NCBI GenBank assembly: GCA_024690405.1
Contig: JAILCU010000043.1
Span: 1-64,000, forward strand
Direction of reading: 5' to 3'
DNA: 64,000 bases
DNA from: Bacteroidales bacterium
GTDB taxonomy: Bacteria > Bacteroidota > Bacteroidia > Bacteroidales > Bacteroidaceae
Below, in pieces: positions 1 to 7,779 of the stretch (the stretch's first letter is position 1; each line of letters begins with the position of its first letter). The notes below the pieces were generated by a model, which worked only from the letters and a program-made list of their open reading frames with translations, was not told the origin of the DNA and made no database searches. Both the position numbers and the translations under genes were made by a program.

Positions 1-83
1 AGGAGATCCATCAGAAAAAAACCTTGATAAAAAAGGTGCTTACTCGTATTACTGATATAACCGAATAATATGCCGAAAAATGG

Positions 84-194
84 TTTGCGAACAAAAATAA
101 TGAGATTTGCGAACAAAATGAGAGAATCTATTATTGCAGAAAGATTATATTGGTGTTCGCGAAATGCAATTTTGTTCGCAAATTGTTCGCAAAA
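84..194. repeat. Cluster of TTTGCGAACAAAA motifs, direct and inverted
   Basis: The 13-base motif TTTGCGAACAAAA occurs at 84-96 and 106-118. Its reverse complement TTTTGTTCGCAAA lies at 170-182, with a shorter copy (TTGTTCGCAAAA) at 183-194, and a related GTTCGCGAA sits near 154-162. No credible coding region covers it. It lies downstream of the tRNA-Met terminator on the reverse strand. The function is unknown; protein-binding sites or remnants of a small mobile repeat are both possible. Confidence 0.6.
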
Positions 195-202
195 CAAAGA
201 AA

Positions 203-231
203 AAGGAGCTACATTTTTGATGTAACTCCTT
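203..231 (-). terminator. Rho-independent terminator of tRNA-Met
   Basis: AAGGAGCTACAT (203-214) pairs with ATGTAACTCCTT (220-231) with one internal mismatch. Read on the reverse strand, the stem is followed by TTTTTCTTTGTTTT. It sits 12 bases past the 3' end of tRNA-Met. Confidence 0.75.
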
Positions 232-242
232 GATTTTCAGTG

Positions 243-316
243 TGGACCAGCTAGGGCTTGAACCTAGGACCTCCAGATTATGAGTCTGTTGCTCTAACCA
301 ACTGAGCTACAAGTCC
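243..316 (-). tRNA. tRNA-Met (anticodon CAT)
   Basis: On the reverse strand the sequence folds as a cloverleaf: acceptor GGACTTG/CTGGTCC, D arm GCTC-AGTTGGTTA-GAGC, anticodon arm ACAGA-CTCATAA-TCTGG with CAT at positions 34-36, T arm CTAGG-TTCAAGC-CCTAG, discriminator A. The acceptor stem has one T-T mismatch and one G-T wobble, and the first anticodon-stem pair is A-G. The CCA tail is not encoded. The anticodon alone does not separate elongator Met from a lysidine-modified Ile tRNA, but the D and T arms fit elongator Met. Confidence 0.9.
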
Positions 317-322
317 ATCACG

Positions 323-360
323 CAAAGATAGGGAGAACTCCTATTTGCGGTGCAAAGGTA
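323..360 (-). promoter_or_regulatory. Tandem TAnnTTTG -7 boxes for tRNA-Met
   Basis: Two Bacteroidota-type -7 elements face the tRNA: TATCTTTG (330 to 323) and TACCTTTG (360 to 353). The upstream one would leave a leader of roughly 30 nt; the downstream one would start almost at the first tRNA base. Confidence 0.65.
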
Positions 361-398
361 CACAAAACTTGTGAATCTGCAATATTTTTCCTTAAAAA

Positions 399-1526
399 TT
401 ATTCTTCGAGGGTGTCTAAGTGGGCTAAAGTGTGCAGCCTTCGCATGGCGGCGTCATCGTCCTTCGGACAAATCATGAGTACCCCGTCTTCTTCTGCAAC
501 GACGAAATTGTCGAGACCGCTGATGACGGCCATGTGCCCAGATGGCAGGCGTACGATATTTCCAGTGGCGTTGTCAAAGAGAGCCTCGCTGTGTAGAGTG
601 ACATTCCCTCTTCCGTCGACATGGACATCGGTGGGGGGATAGGGTGAGTTGGTTTTGTTGGCCGCCTGTGCATCGACGTCAATGGATGTCCAGCTGCCGA
701 GGTCGGCCCATCCGAAGCTGCATCGCTGCACGTAGCGATGGGCTGTGTGTTCGAGCACGGCATAGTCCATGGATAAGTTGGGCAGGGCCGTGTAGAACAG
801 AGGGGCCTGCATCGGTGAAAGCGATGCCGTGGGATTGCTCAACTCGGGGAATTCGTCGCGATATACGGGTACATGTTTGATGATGTTGTGCATCATATAT
901 TGCGCGTTGAAGACGAAAAGGCCGGTGTTCCACAGAAATTCGCCGCTTGCCACAAACATCTCGGCAAATTCGAGATTCGGTTTTTCTGTGAAGGTCTTGA
1001 CCAGATAAATCGGTCTGCGTTTGTCCACCTGCGCATCAACTTGCACATATCCATAAGCGGTCTCGGGACGCGTGGGCGTAACGCCCATGGCGATAACCCC
1101 TTCATGCTCGGCCGAGAATTCAAAGCCTCGCATGATGTCTGCCTCAAAGGTTTCGAGGTTGTGAATCTGTTGGTCGGAGGGAGAAACGACGATACGGGCG
1201 TCAGGACAGAGGTGGCTGATGACGCTGGTGCCCCATGCTACAGGTGCCAGGGTTCCCCTTCTGACGGGTTCCGCCAGGATTTGTTCACGTGGCACTTGAG
1301 GCAACTGCTGATTCAGCAGTTCCAGATAACTCTCCTGAGTGCTGATAAAGATATTCTCCGGCCGGATGAAACGTATAAAGCGCTCGTAGGTCTGTTGAAT
1401 CAGTGTGCGCCCGGTGCCTTCGAAGTCGAGGAACTGTTTTGGGCAATTTTCACGGCTGGCAGGCCAAAGGCGGCTACCGATGCCACCAGCAAGAATTAGG
1501 CAGTAGTTTTTTTCGGATTTACTCAC
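399..1526 (-). CDS. manC: Mannose-1-phosphate guanylyltransferase (GDP-mannose pyrophosphorylase)
   Basis: This cytoplasmic enzyme makes GDP-mannose from mannose-1-phosphate and GTP, feeding surface glycan and fucose synthesis. The 375-residue protein has the nucleotidyltransferase signature LAGGIGSRLWPASR at residues 12-25, a FTEKPN sugar-phosphate loop near 180, and FGWADLGSW near 272. The length fits the single-domain guanylyltransferase form without the fused isomerase cupin. The start codon is GTG (1524-1526), preceded by a TAAGTTTG -7 box about 70 bases upstream. It is transcribed alone and faces tRNA-Met downstream. The family call is firm. The preferred sugar cannot be proven from sequence, though the close motif match favours mannose-1-phosphate. 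Confidence 0.93.
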   Translation of the reverse strand: MSKSEKNYCLILAGGIGSRLWPASRENCPKQFLDFEGTGRTLIQQTYERFIRFIRPENIFISTQESYLELLNQQLPQVPREQILAEPVRRGTLAPVAWGTSVISHLCPDARIVVSPSDQQIHNLETFEADIMRGFEFSAEHEGVIAMGVTPTRPETAYGYVQVDAQVDKRRPIYLVKTFTEKPNLEFAEMFVASGEFLWNTGLFVFNAQYMMHNIIKHVPVYRDEFPELSNPTASLSPMQAPLFYTALPNLSMDYAVLEHTAHRYVQRCSFGWADLGSWTSIDVDAQAANKTNSPYPPTDVHVDGRGNVTLHSEALFDNATGNIVRLPSGHMAVISGLDNFVVAEEDGVLMICPKDDDAAMRRLHTLAHLDTLEE

Positions 1527-1592
1527 GATGTTAGGTTTAATGGGTTTCTCTTGTTTTCCGAATGCTAAGATAGGTAGTTTTTGTCATTCCCA

Positions 1593-1600
1593 CAAACTTA
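1593..1600 (-). promoter_or_regulatory. -7 box TAAGTTTG upstream of manC
   Basis: The reverse strand reads TAAGTTTG, matching TAnnTTTG. It predicts a leader of about 60 nt before the manC GTG start. Confidence 0.5.
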
Positions 1601-1646
1601 TTAGGTTTTATTTATAGAAAATCGTACGTTTTTCACGGAAAATAAG

Positions 1647-1654
1647 TACTTTTG
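1647..1654 (+). promoter_or_regulatory. -7 box TACTTTTG upstream of ung
   Basis: TACTTTTG lies 40 bases before the chosen ung ATG at 1694. The longer reading frame from 1652 would begin inside this element, which supports the later start. Confidence 0.65.
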
Positions 1655-1693
1655 TACACCATTTTATCATCAAGAGCTCAAAAACATCGTGCT

Positions 1694-2356
1694 ATGCAAG
1701 TGAAAATTGAGGAAAGTTGGGGCCGGCGTCTGTCTCAGGAGTTCACGAAACCATATTTTGCCGAACTGGCCGCTTTTGTCCGGAAAGAATACGCCTCGGG
1801 TGTTTGCTATCCCCCCGGCGGAAAAATCTTCAATGCCTTTGCGCAAACCCCATTTGATCAAGTGAAGGTCGTGATACTCGGTCAGGACCCCTACCACGAG
1901 GCAGGTCAGGCCATGGGCCTCTCGTTCTCGGTGCCCGAGGGAGTTGCTCTGCCGCCGTCTCTGCGCAACATTTATGCCGAGATCCAGCGCGAGTTGAGCA
2001 TCGTCCCGCCTGCTTCAGGAGATCTCACCCGCTGGGCACGTCAGGGTGTACTACTGCTCAATGCGACCCTTACGGTGCGTCAGGGGCAAGCCGCCTCTCA
2101 TCAGCGTAGAGGGTGGGAAATCTTTACAGACGCTGCCATTCAAGCCCTCGCGCGCGAGCGCGAACATATAGTATTTCTGCTTTGGGGAGCTTATGCCGGC
2201 CAGAAGGCCCAATACATAGATCCCCAACGTCACTTGGTGCTACGTTCTGCGCATCCGTCTCCCCTTTCGGCTTCGCGTGGTTTTTTTGATAATCATCATT
2301 TCCAACTTTGCAATGACTATCTCATTAAAAACGGACTGACGCCAATAAGGTGGTGA
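1694..2356 (+). CDS. ung: Uracil-DNA glycosylase, family 1
   Basis: The enzyme excises uracil from DNA to start base-excision repair. The 220-residue product carries the catalytic water-activating loop GQDPYH near residue 64 and the minor-groove intercalation loop HPSPLS near residue 186. These define family 1 UDG. I chose ATG 1694 because the protein then begins MQVKIEESW, the usual N-terminus in Bacteroidales, and because the in-frame upstream codons overlap the -7 promoter box. It is monocistronic and divergent from manC. The downstream gene is separated by a copy of a dispersed repeat. Confidence 0.96.
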   Translation: MQVKIEESWGRRLSQEFTKPYFAELAAFVRKEYASGVCYPPGGKIFNAFAQTPFDQVKVVILGQDPYHEAGQAMGLSFSVPEGVALPPSLRNIYAEIQRELSIVPPASGDLTRWARQGVLLLNATLTVRQGQAASHQRRGWEIFTDAAIQALAREREHIVFLLWGAYAGQKAQYIDPQRHLVLRSAHPSPLSASRGFFDNHHFQLCNDYLIKNGLTPIRW

Positions 2357-2364
2357 TTGCTTTA

Positions 2365-2429
2365 GTTGACAAGTTGGTTCTTTAGTTCTTCAGGTGTGAA
2401 GCGACCGGAGTTCGAGCGGACGAGTTGGT
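2365..2429 (+). repeat. Dispersed 'GTTGGTTCTTTAGTTC' repeat, single copy
   Basis: This stretch (GTTGACAAGTTGG, TTCTTTAGTTCTTCAGG, then GCGACCGGAGTTCGAGCGG) matches near-identically the repeat block at 21933-22050 and its inverted copy at 22148-22228. It fills the gap between ung and the DUF3109 gene. Confidence 0.8.
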
Positions 2430-2473
2430 TGTTTTTACCTTTTAGGTTGTAAAGAAATAGATTGATTGACTGT

Positions 2474-3151
2474 ATGAAACAGATTCCTATCCTTGATGTG
2501 GGTGGTGTGCTCATTTCCACTTCTATCCTCACCGAATATTTCTGCTGCGATTTGGATGCCTGCGGCGGTGCCTGTTGCATTGAAGGGGATGCTGGAGCGC
2601 CGGTGACCGTCGATGAAATCGGCGAAATGGAGCATTCGCTTGATGCGGCTTGGCCGTTGATGTCGGCTCAGGCGCAAGCCGTTGTGGACCGGCAAGGTGT
2701 GGCTTATACTGATCCTGAAGGTGAACTTGTAACAAGCATTGTTGGGGGAAAAGACTGTGTCTTCACCTATTATAACTATCCTCCCACGATGATAGAAGGG
2801 CTGCCGAGAGGCTGCTGTCTTTGTGCGCTTGAGAAGGTTTTCCGGGATGGCCGTTCCCGATTTGCCAAGCCGATCTCCTGTGCGCTTTATCCCATCCGCG
2901 AGAAGCACTTCTCTGGAGGTCTTATCGGTCTCAATTATCACCGTTGGGCTATTTGCGACGCAGCGATCCGTAAGGGACGCGAGGAGAACCTGCGCCTTTA
3001 TCAGTTTTTACGTGAACCCCTCATCCGCCGTTTCGGGCAGGCCTGGTATGATGAATTATGTGAGGTGGCCCATGAACTGGAACTGCAAAGCCTCCAATCA
3101 TCAGAAGATGAATCATCTGACAACGAAATTGATGAGGCCCGTTCAATGTGA
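2474..3151 (+). CDS. DUF3109 family cysteine-rich protein
   Basis: The protein is about 225 residues and belongs to the DUF3109 family, common in Bacteroidota; its function is not established. Many cysteines are visible: CC and CGGACC clusters near residues 24-35, a GCCLC cluster near 115-119, SCALYP near 136-141, and AIC near 162-164. The pattern suggests an Fe-S or zinc site, which is inference. There is no signal peptide. ATG 2474 is preferred over an in-frame TTG at 2462 because the family usually starts close to the 'ILDVGGVLIS' segment. A 22-bp tandem array begins 20 bases after the stop codon. Confidence 0.85.
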   Translation: MKQIPILDVGGVLISTSILTEYFCCDLDACGGACCIEGDAGAPVTVDEIGEMEHSLDAAWPLMSAQAQAVVDRQGVAYTDPEGELVTSIVGGKDCVFTYYNYPPTMIEGLPRGCCLCALEKVFRDGRSRFAKPISCALYPIREKHFSGGLIGLNYHRWAICDAAIRKGREENLRLYQFLREPLIRRFGQAWYDELCEVAHELELQSLQSSEDESSDNEIDEARSM

Positions 3152-3170
3152 GTGAGCTTCTATATGCGAA

Positions 3171-3368
3171 AGGCTGAGCGTCTATACGTAAGATGCTGAT
3201 CTTAAGGACGTAAGATGCTGATCTTATGGACGTAGGATGCTGATCTTATGGACGTAGGATGCTGAACTTATGGACGTAGGATGCTGAACGTCAAGTCGCA
3301 GGGCGTTGAACGTCAGGTCGCAGGGCGTTTAACATCAGGTCGCAGGGCGCCGAACGACGGGTCGTAAG
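3171..3368. repeat. Tandem array of nine 22-bp units (array 1)
   Basis: Nine consecutive 22-base units run from 3171 to 3368 without gaps. Unit 1 reads AGGCTGAGCG-TCTATACGTAAG; later units begin ATGCTGATCTT, ATGCTGAACGTC or GCGTTGAACGTC and end GGACGTAGG or GGTCGCAGG. The first half (xxGCTGA) is better kept than the second. The same register and core recur at 42212-42350 and 54995-55126. There are no spacers, so this is not CRISPR. It begins just after the DUF3109 stop codon. Confidence 0.9.
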
Positions 3369-3569
3369 TGGTCGCGCGACCTTATGTTGAAGACGTTTTG
3401 ATGAGAGGCAGGCAGATAGGAGAAGGCGGGCATGAAGTAAGATCATGGATGGAAGGGTGATGAGGCTCGGGTGGTTTCCTGATGTGGTGAATTACTTCAT
3501 CGGAAATAGGAAGGTTTTAACTTCTGGAAGCAAGTAAAGGATGAGCGGAATGCGCAAAAGAAAGTTTTT

Positions 3570-3975
3570 GCAAAATAAAGTTCCACGTTCCACGAATCCT
3601 TTGAAACCGGCTTCCACAAAGGGATTCGGGAATTCTGAAGTTCCACGCAAGTTCCACAAAGGTACACGCATAACTCTTCCCCCTATGCGGTGGAAGCAGA
3701 GTCTGAGTCAACAGATTAAATGACTCAACTCAACTTTCGCAAGCTCAGTTTCGTCAGTTTAAGGTGCGAGCAGGGCTCACGGAGCCTTCCAGTGGAACTT
3801 CCATGAGTCTTTCCGTGGATCTTCCATGGGTCTTTCCGTGGATCTTCCATGGGTCTTTCAGTGGATCTTTCGTGGAACTTCCGTGGAACTTCCGTGGAAC
3901 TTGAGTGTACCTTTAATAAGCTTAGAACCCGCTGTGGCAGCGGGTTCTGACATTTCCGTGGAAGGTGGAACTTAT
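3570..3975. repeat. Non-coding block rich in GTTCCAC / GTGGAAC repeats
   Basis: Between array 1 and the CYTH gene there is no plausible gene. GTTCCAC occurs about four times at 3579-3657. A hairpin CGAATCCTTTG (3593-3603) / CAAAGGGATTCG (3617-3628) lies within it. The complementary GTGGAAC/GTGGATC form recurs at 3791-3972, including two 23-bp units (3808-3830, 3831-3853) and three 11-bp GTGGAACTTCC units ending near 3901. Short open frames here are repeat artefacts. Confidence 0.7.
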
Positions 3976-4045
3976 TTTCGCAAAAAGTATTTTTTTGCGC
4001 GCAAGTGCTTTAGTTGAACTGTTCGCAGATAATGATTTCGGTGAT

Positions 4046-4537
4046 TCAGTCTTCGATGCTATCCCGCCATAGCTTGAAGGGATAACGTCGCATGTGTGAA
4101 TTGTAGAAGCGGCGGTCCCCGGTGACCTCCCGTCCGATGAAGTCCGGTTTCTCATACGGTTCGTCCTCGCTTTTGAGCTCCAGCTCAGCCATGACGAGAC
4201 CTTCGTTGTCGCCCTCGAACTCATCGACCTCGAAAACATGGCCGTCGTCGGCGCGCACCAGCCATCTTGTTTTGCGGATGATGCCCGGTTCACACAGAGC
4301 CATCAGATCGCCAGCATCCTCCAGCGAGATCTCGGTCTCGAACTCGTAGCGCGAGATTCCGTCGGCGTTGCTGGCTCCCTTGATGGTGAGGTAGCCGCGG
4401 TCGCCACGAATGCGCACTCTGACACTTCTGCCGCCCCCCGAGACAATATATCCTTGAGCGATAGGGGTATGATTAAAGGCGATCGCCTTGTAGGCGTCGC
4501 CCTTAACCAAGAACTTGCGTTCAATTTCCTGTGCCAT
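4046..4537 (-). CDS. CYTH domain protein (triphosphate tunnel metalloenzyme)
   Basis: The 163-residue cytoplasmic protein begins with the CYTH hallmark ExExK (EIERKFLV, residues 4-11). Alternating charged strands follow (SVRVRIRGDRGYLTIKG, then ISRYEFETEI and HVFEVDEFEG) and would line the metal/triphosphate tunnel. Bacterial homologues of this size hydrolyse inorganic tripolyphosphate or nucleoside triphosphates, so inorganic triphosphatase activity is the likeliest role; class IV adenylate cyclase is an alternative. It is the last gene of a reverse-strand run and lies 4 bases after the stop of the 46-residue membrane protein. Confidence 0.87.
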   Translation of the reverse strand: MAQEIERKFLVKGDAYKAIAFNHTPIAQGYIVSGGGRSVRVRIRGDRGYLTIKGASNADGISRYEFETEISLEDAGDLMALCEPGIIRKTRWLVRADDGHVFEVDEFEGDNEGLVMAELELKSEDEPYEKPDFIGREVTGDRRFYNSHMRRYPFKLWRDSIED

Positions 4538-4541
4538 ACTT

Positions 4542-4682
4542 TTAGACTAAGAAAGCGTACACGGCAGCAATGACAAACAAGACGATCAAGCCCCCAACGA
4601 TCCAGTTGATGATGCGTTTAGCCTGGGCCTCTTCGCGTGCGGCTTTCTTGGCAGCACGACTTTCTTTTTTTGCTTTACTCAT
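4542..4682 (-). CDS. 46-residue single-span membrane protein
   Basis: An uninterrupted frame with ATG at 4680-4682 and TAA at 4542-4544 encodes 46 residues. The N-terminal half is highly basic and alanine-rich (MSKAKKESRAAKKAAREEAQ). It is followed by one hydrophobic span of about 20 residues (IVGGLIVLFVIAAVYAFLV) ending at the C-terminus. The topology would be cytoplasmic N-terminus with a C-terminal anchor. It lies between prfB and the CYTH gene on the same strand, 4 bases from the latter, so co-translation is likely. I do not recognise a named family; codon use looks genuine. Confidence 0.7.
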   Translation of the reverse strand: MSKAKKESRAAKKAAREEAQAKRIINWIVGGLIVLFVIAAVYAFLV

Positions 4683-4787
4683 AGTTATCAATTTTATAAG
4701 GTTTCAATAATTCTTTCATAGGAATACTGGCGGCGGTTGCGGTTGCTGACGAGTGCCGAGACGTAAGGCGGCCTTGTAGAGCAGGTG

Positions 4788-5909
4788 TTATCCCTGCTGG
4801 GGATCCCCGCCGAACTCCATCAGATAGGCTTTGATGAAAGCATCGATTTTGCCGTCCATGACTCCCCCGACATCAGACGTCTGGTAGTTGGTACGGTGGT
4901 CTTTTACGCGACGGTCGTCGAAGACATAGGATCGGATTTGCGAGCCCCATTCAATTTTCTTCTTGCCCGCCTCGATCTTGGCCTGCGCCTCCATGCGCTT
5001 TTTCATGGCACGGTCGTAGAGTTGCGACTTGAGGAGTCGCATCGCATTCTCGCGGTTCTCGAGCTGCTTGCGGCTCTCGGTATTCTCGATGAGGATTTCC
5101 TCTTCCTCGCCCGTATCCGGGTCGCGGTATTGGTAGCGCAGTCTCACGCCCGTCTCCACCTTGTTCACGTTCTGTCCGCCTGCGCCGCTGCTTCTGAAGG
5201 TATCCCACGAAACACGTGCCGGGTCGACATACACCTCGATGGTGTCGTCGACAAGGGGCGTGACGAAGACGCTGGCGAACGACGTCATGCGTTTGCCTTG
5301 GGCATTATAAGGACTGACGCGCACCAGCCGGTGCACGCCACTTTCGCTCTTGAGGTAACCATAGGCATATTCGCCCTCAATCTCCATCGTCACAGTTTTG
5401 ATGCCAGCCTCGTCGCCGTCCTGCAGGTTGCTGACGGTGAGTTTGTAGCCATTGGACTCGGCCCACCGCATATACATGCGCATGAGCATAGAAGCCCAGT
5501 CCTGGCTCTCGGTGCCGCCTGCGCCCGAGTTAATCTTGAGCACGGCGTCCATCGGGTCTTCCTCTTGGCGGAGCATGTTCTTCAGCTCCATGCGTTCGAT
5601 GGAATCGATGGTTCTGGCATATAAGTCATCCACTTCTTCCTCGGTGACCAGCTCTTCTTTGTAGAAATCAAAGGCGGTGGCCAGTTCGTCGGCCAGCGTG
5701 CGCACCTCGGCGTACCCTTTAATCCATTTCTCAAGGCTCTTCACCTTCTTCATCTGCTCTTCAGCGCGCTTGGCATCATCCCAGAAGTCGGGTGCCTGCG
5801 TGCGCAGCTGTTCCTCCTCGTATTCCATCTGTTTCTGCGGAATATCGAGGTATTTGTTAAGCGCTTCGACACGCTCTTGTACTTCTTTCAGTTGTTCTGC
5901 TGTAATCAT
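4788..5909 (-). CDS. prfB: Peptide chain release factor 2
   Basis: RF2 reads UGA and UAA stop codons and triggers peptide release. The 373-residue protein has the catalytic GGQ loop (GAGGQNVNK) near residue 240, the long alpha-helical domain 1, and a stop-codon-reading loop that reads SPY instead of the textbook SPF. The frame is continuous. At the position of the programmed +1 frameshift of many RF2 genes (after ...KYL) the codons are CTC GAT, with no in-frame TGA, so autoregulatory frameshifting is absent. The start ATG (5907-5909) directly abuts the stop codon of the acyl-CoA ligase gene. Confidence 0.96.
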   Translation of the reverse strand: MITAEQLKEVQERVEALNKYLDIPQKQMEYEEEQLRTQAPDFWDDAKRAEEQMKKVKSLEKWIKGYAEVRTLADELATAFDFYKEELVTEEEVDDLYARTIDSIERMELKNMLRQEEDPMDAVLKINSGAGGTESQDWASMLMRMYMRWAESNGYKLTVSNLQDGDEAGIKTVTMEIEGEYAYGYLKSESGVHRLVRVSPYNAQGKRMTSFASVFVTPLVDDTIEVYVDPARVSWDTFRSSGAGGQNVNKVETGVRLRYQYRDPDTGEEEEILIENTESRKQLENRENAMRLLKSQLYDRAMKKRMEAQAKIEAGKKKIEWGSQIRSYVFDDRRVKDHRTNYQTSDVGGVMDGKIDAFIKAYLMEFGGDPQQG

Positions 5910-7718
5910 TTATTCTTCGTACATCTTGTCGATGAGGGTCTTGTAGTTCTGCGCAATGACGGGGCGTCGCATCTTGAGCGTGTTGGTGAGCTCACCCTTG
6001 TCCATCGAGAACGGATGGGGCAACAAGGTGATGCGCTTGACCTGCTCGTAGTGTGCGAACTCCTGTTGCAAGGTGCTGATACGGTCGAGCACCATCTTCA
6101 CGACAAGGGGATTGTTGCACAACTCTTCGCAAGAGTTGAAACCGATGCTGTTGTCGCGCGCCCATTGTTCGAGCAACGCATAGTTGGGAATGACGAGTGC
6201 CGAGACGAATTTGCGTTCGTCGGCAATGATGGCAACCTCGTCGATGAAGCGGTCCACCACCAGTTTCGACTCCAGCGCCTGCGGCGAGATATATTTGCCG
6301 TTGCTGGTCTTGAAGAGGTCCTTGATACGGTCGGTGAGGTACAACTCGCCGTTCTTGATATATCCGCTGTCGCCGGTATGGAACCATCCGTCGGCATCGA
6401 TGGCTTGCGCCGTCACTTCAGCCTTGCGGTAGTAGCCCTTGGTGATGGTGTCGCCGCGCAGCAGGATCTCGTTGTTCTCGCCAAACTTAATCTCTATGCC
6501 TTCCAGCACACGTCCGACAGAACCGATCGTGACGGGGCTGTCGTGCCAGTCGCAGGACACGGTAGCAGTGCTCTCGGTGAGTCCGTAGCCCGCCGTCATG
6601 TTGATGCCGCACGAGTGCACGAATTCCTCTACCTCCCGTGGAATCGCAGCTCCGGCGGTGGGGAAGAAGTGAGCATTCTCCAGTCCGAGAGTCTTCAGGA
6701 GCAATGAGATAATGGTCTTCTCGTAGAACTTGTAGCGTAGTTTCAGGGCCAACGGCGGCACGAGTCCCTTCATCTTATAATCCACGTTGTAGCGTTTGCC
6801 CACGGCCAATGCATCGAGGATGAGGCGGCGCTGCACGGCGCTGCTCGTCTCGGCCTTTTCCTGCACGCCAGAGTAAACCTTTTCCCAGAAACGCGGCACG
6901 GCAGCCATACACGAGGGATGCACTTCGCGCAGCGTCATCTGGATATCCTGCGGTTTCAAATTGATGGCTAACTGTGCACCACGTCCCAGACACCAATAGC
7001 TCCATGCCCGCTCGAAGACATGCGTGAAGGGCAGGAAGCACATGATGACGTCCTTGTCTGAAAGATGCATGATCTTGTCGTTGGCAGGAATGGCTGCGCC
7101 GTACATGCGATAGGTGAGCGTGACGCCCTTCGAGACACCCGTAGTGCCGCTGGTATAAAGAATATTGGCGATGTCGTCGGGCTCAACGGATGCAGAGCGT
7201 GCAGCCACTTCATCGGCAAAGGGGAAGCCCTCGCCGTCGCGCAGGAACTCCTCGAAATAGAGGGAAATCTGGTCTTGGGGATTCTTCTTTACCTTGCGGT
7301 CGAAGATAATCAGGCGCTGCAAGGTAGGGCATAATTTCAGCACCCGGAAAGCCGTGTCATACTGATATTGCTCGCCCACGAAAACAAAGCGGATCGAGGC
7401 ATCGTTGATCATATACTGGATCTGCGCCTCGCTGCTCGTGGCATAGAACGGGATGCTCACGGCACGGATGCCGTAGGCACCGAAGTCCACGCACAGATTC
7501 TCGGGCTTGTTCTGGGAAAAGACAGCAATGTTCTCCTGCACGCCAACACCATGTTTGAGCAGGGCATTGCTCACCAGCGAAACCAGTTGCGAGAAACGGT
7601 TCCATGAAATCGTACGCCATGCACTGGCGTCATAATCGCGGTAGCTCAAGGCTGTGCGCTCACCGTAAACCTTGGCTTGCTCGTGAATGAGGATGGAGAG
7701 AGGAGACGTATTCAGCAT
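5910..7718 (-). CDS. AMP-forming long-chain acyl-CoA ligase
   Basis: The enzyme activates fatty acids to acyl-AMP and then acyl-CoA at the inner membrane. The 602-residue protein has the AMP-binding P-loop YTSGTTGVSKGVTL near residue 184, the adenine motif GYGLTESTA near 379, the TGDSGYI motif near 451, and the hinge/lid segment DRIKDLFKTSNGKYISP near 469. It belongs to the FadD15/FAA1-like group common in Bacteroidales. ATG 7718 is chosen because the longer frame from 7769 would start upstream of the TACCTTTG box at 7747-7740. It leads an apparent operon with prfB, the small membrane protein and the CYTH gene. Confidence 0.92.
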   Translation of the reverse strand: MLNTSPLSILIHEQAKVYGERTALSYRDYDASAWRTISWNRFSQLVSLVSNALLKHGVGVQENIAVFSQNKPENLCVDFGAYGIRAVSIPFYATSSEAQIQYMINDASIRFVFVGEQYQYDTAFRVLKLCPTLQRLIIFDRKVKKNPQDQISLYFEEFLRDGEGFPFADEVAARSASVEPDDIANILYTSGTTGVSKGVTLTYRMYGAAIPANDKIMHLSDKDVIMCFLPFTHVFERAWSYWCLGRGAQLAINLKPQDIQMTLREVHPSCMAAVPRFWEKVYSGVQEKAETSSAVQRRLILDALAVGKRYNVDYKMKGLVPPLALKLRYKFYEKTIISLLLKTLGLENAHFFPTAGAAIPREVEEFVHSCGINMTAGYGLTESTATVSCDWHDSPVTIGSVGRVLEGIEIKFGENNEILLRGDTITKGYYRKAEVTAQAIDADGWFHTGDSGYIKNGELYLTDRIKDLFKTSNGKYISPQALESKLVVDRFIDEVAIIADERKFVSALVIPNYALLEQWARDNSIGFNSCEELCNNPLVVKMVLDRISTLQQEFAHYEQVKRITLLPHPFSMDKGELTNTLKMRRPVIAQNYKTLIDKMYEE

Positions 7719-7739
7719 AGTTTTTCGGTTTTTACGCGA

Positions 7740-7747
7740 CAAAGGTA
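7740..7747 (-). promoter_or_regulatory. -7 box TACCTTTG for the acyl-CoA ligase operon
   Basis: The reverse strand reads TACCTTTG, 22 bases before the chosen ATG at 7718. It is divergent from the argE promoter; only 32 bases separate the two boxes, so the promoters overlap. Confidence 0.7.
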
Positions 7748-7779
7748 GTGCTTTTTGATGAAATGCCAAAGAATTTGCT

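Noticed and set aside
2-55. Possible 3' end of a forward gene at the left edge (17 codons then TGA)
   Set aside because: Too short to identify. The frame could be chance, and no conserved residues can be judged.
873-1499. 208-codon forward frame within manC
   Set aside because: Antisense to the nucleotidyltransferase core. No promoter box, and no recognisable domain.
3171-3368. CRISPR array
   Set aside because: The 22-base units are directly adjacent with no spacers, and no cas genes are present. The same holds for 42212-42350 and 54995-55126.
3826-4017. Short forward frame in the repeat block
   Set aside because: Its translation merely reflects the GTGGATC/GTGGAAC repeats and has no other support.
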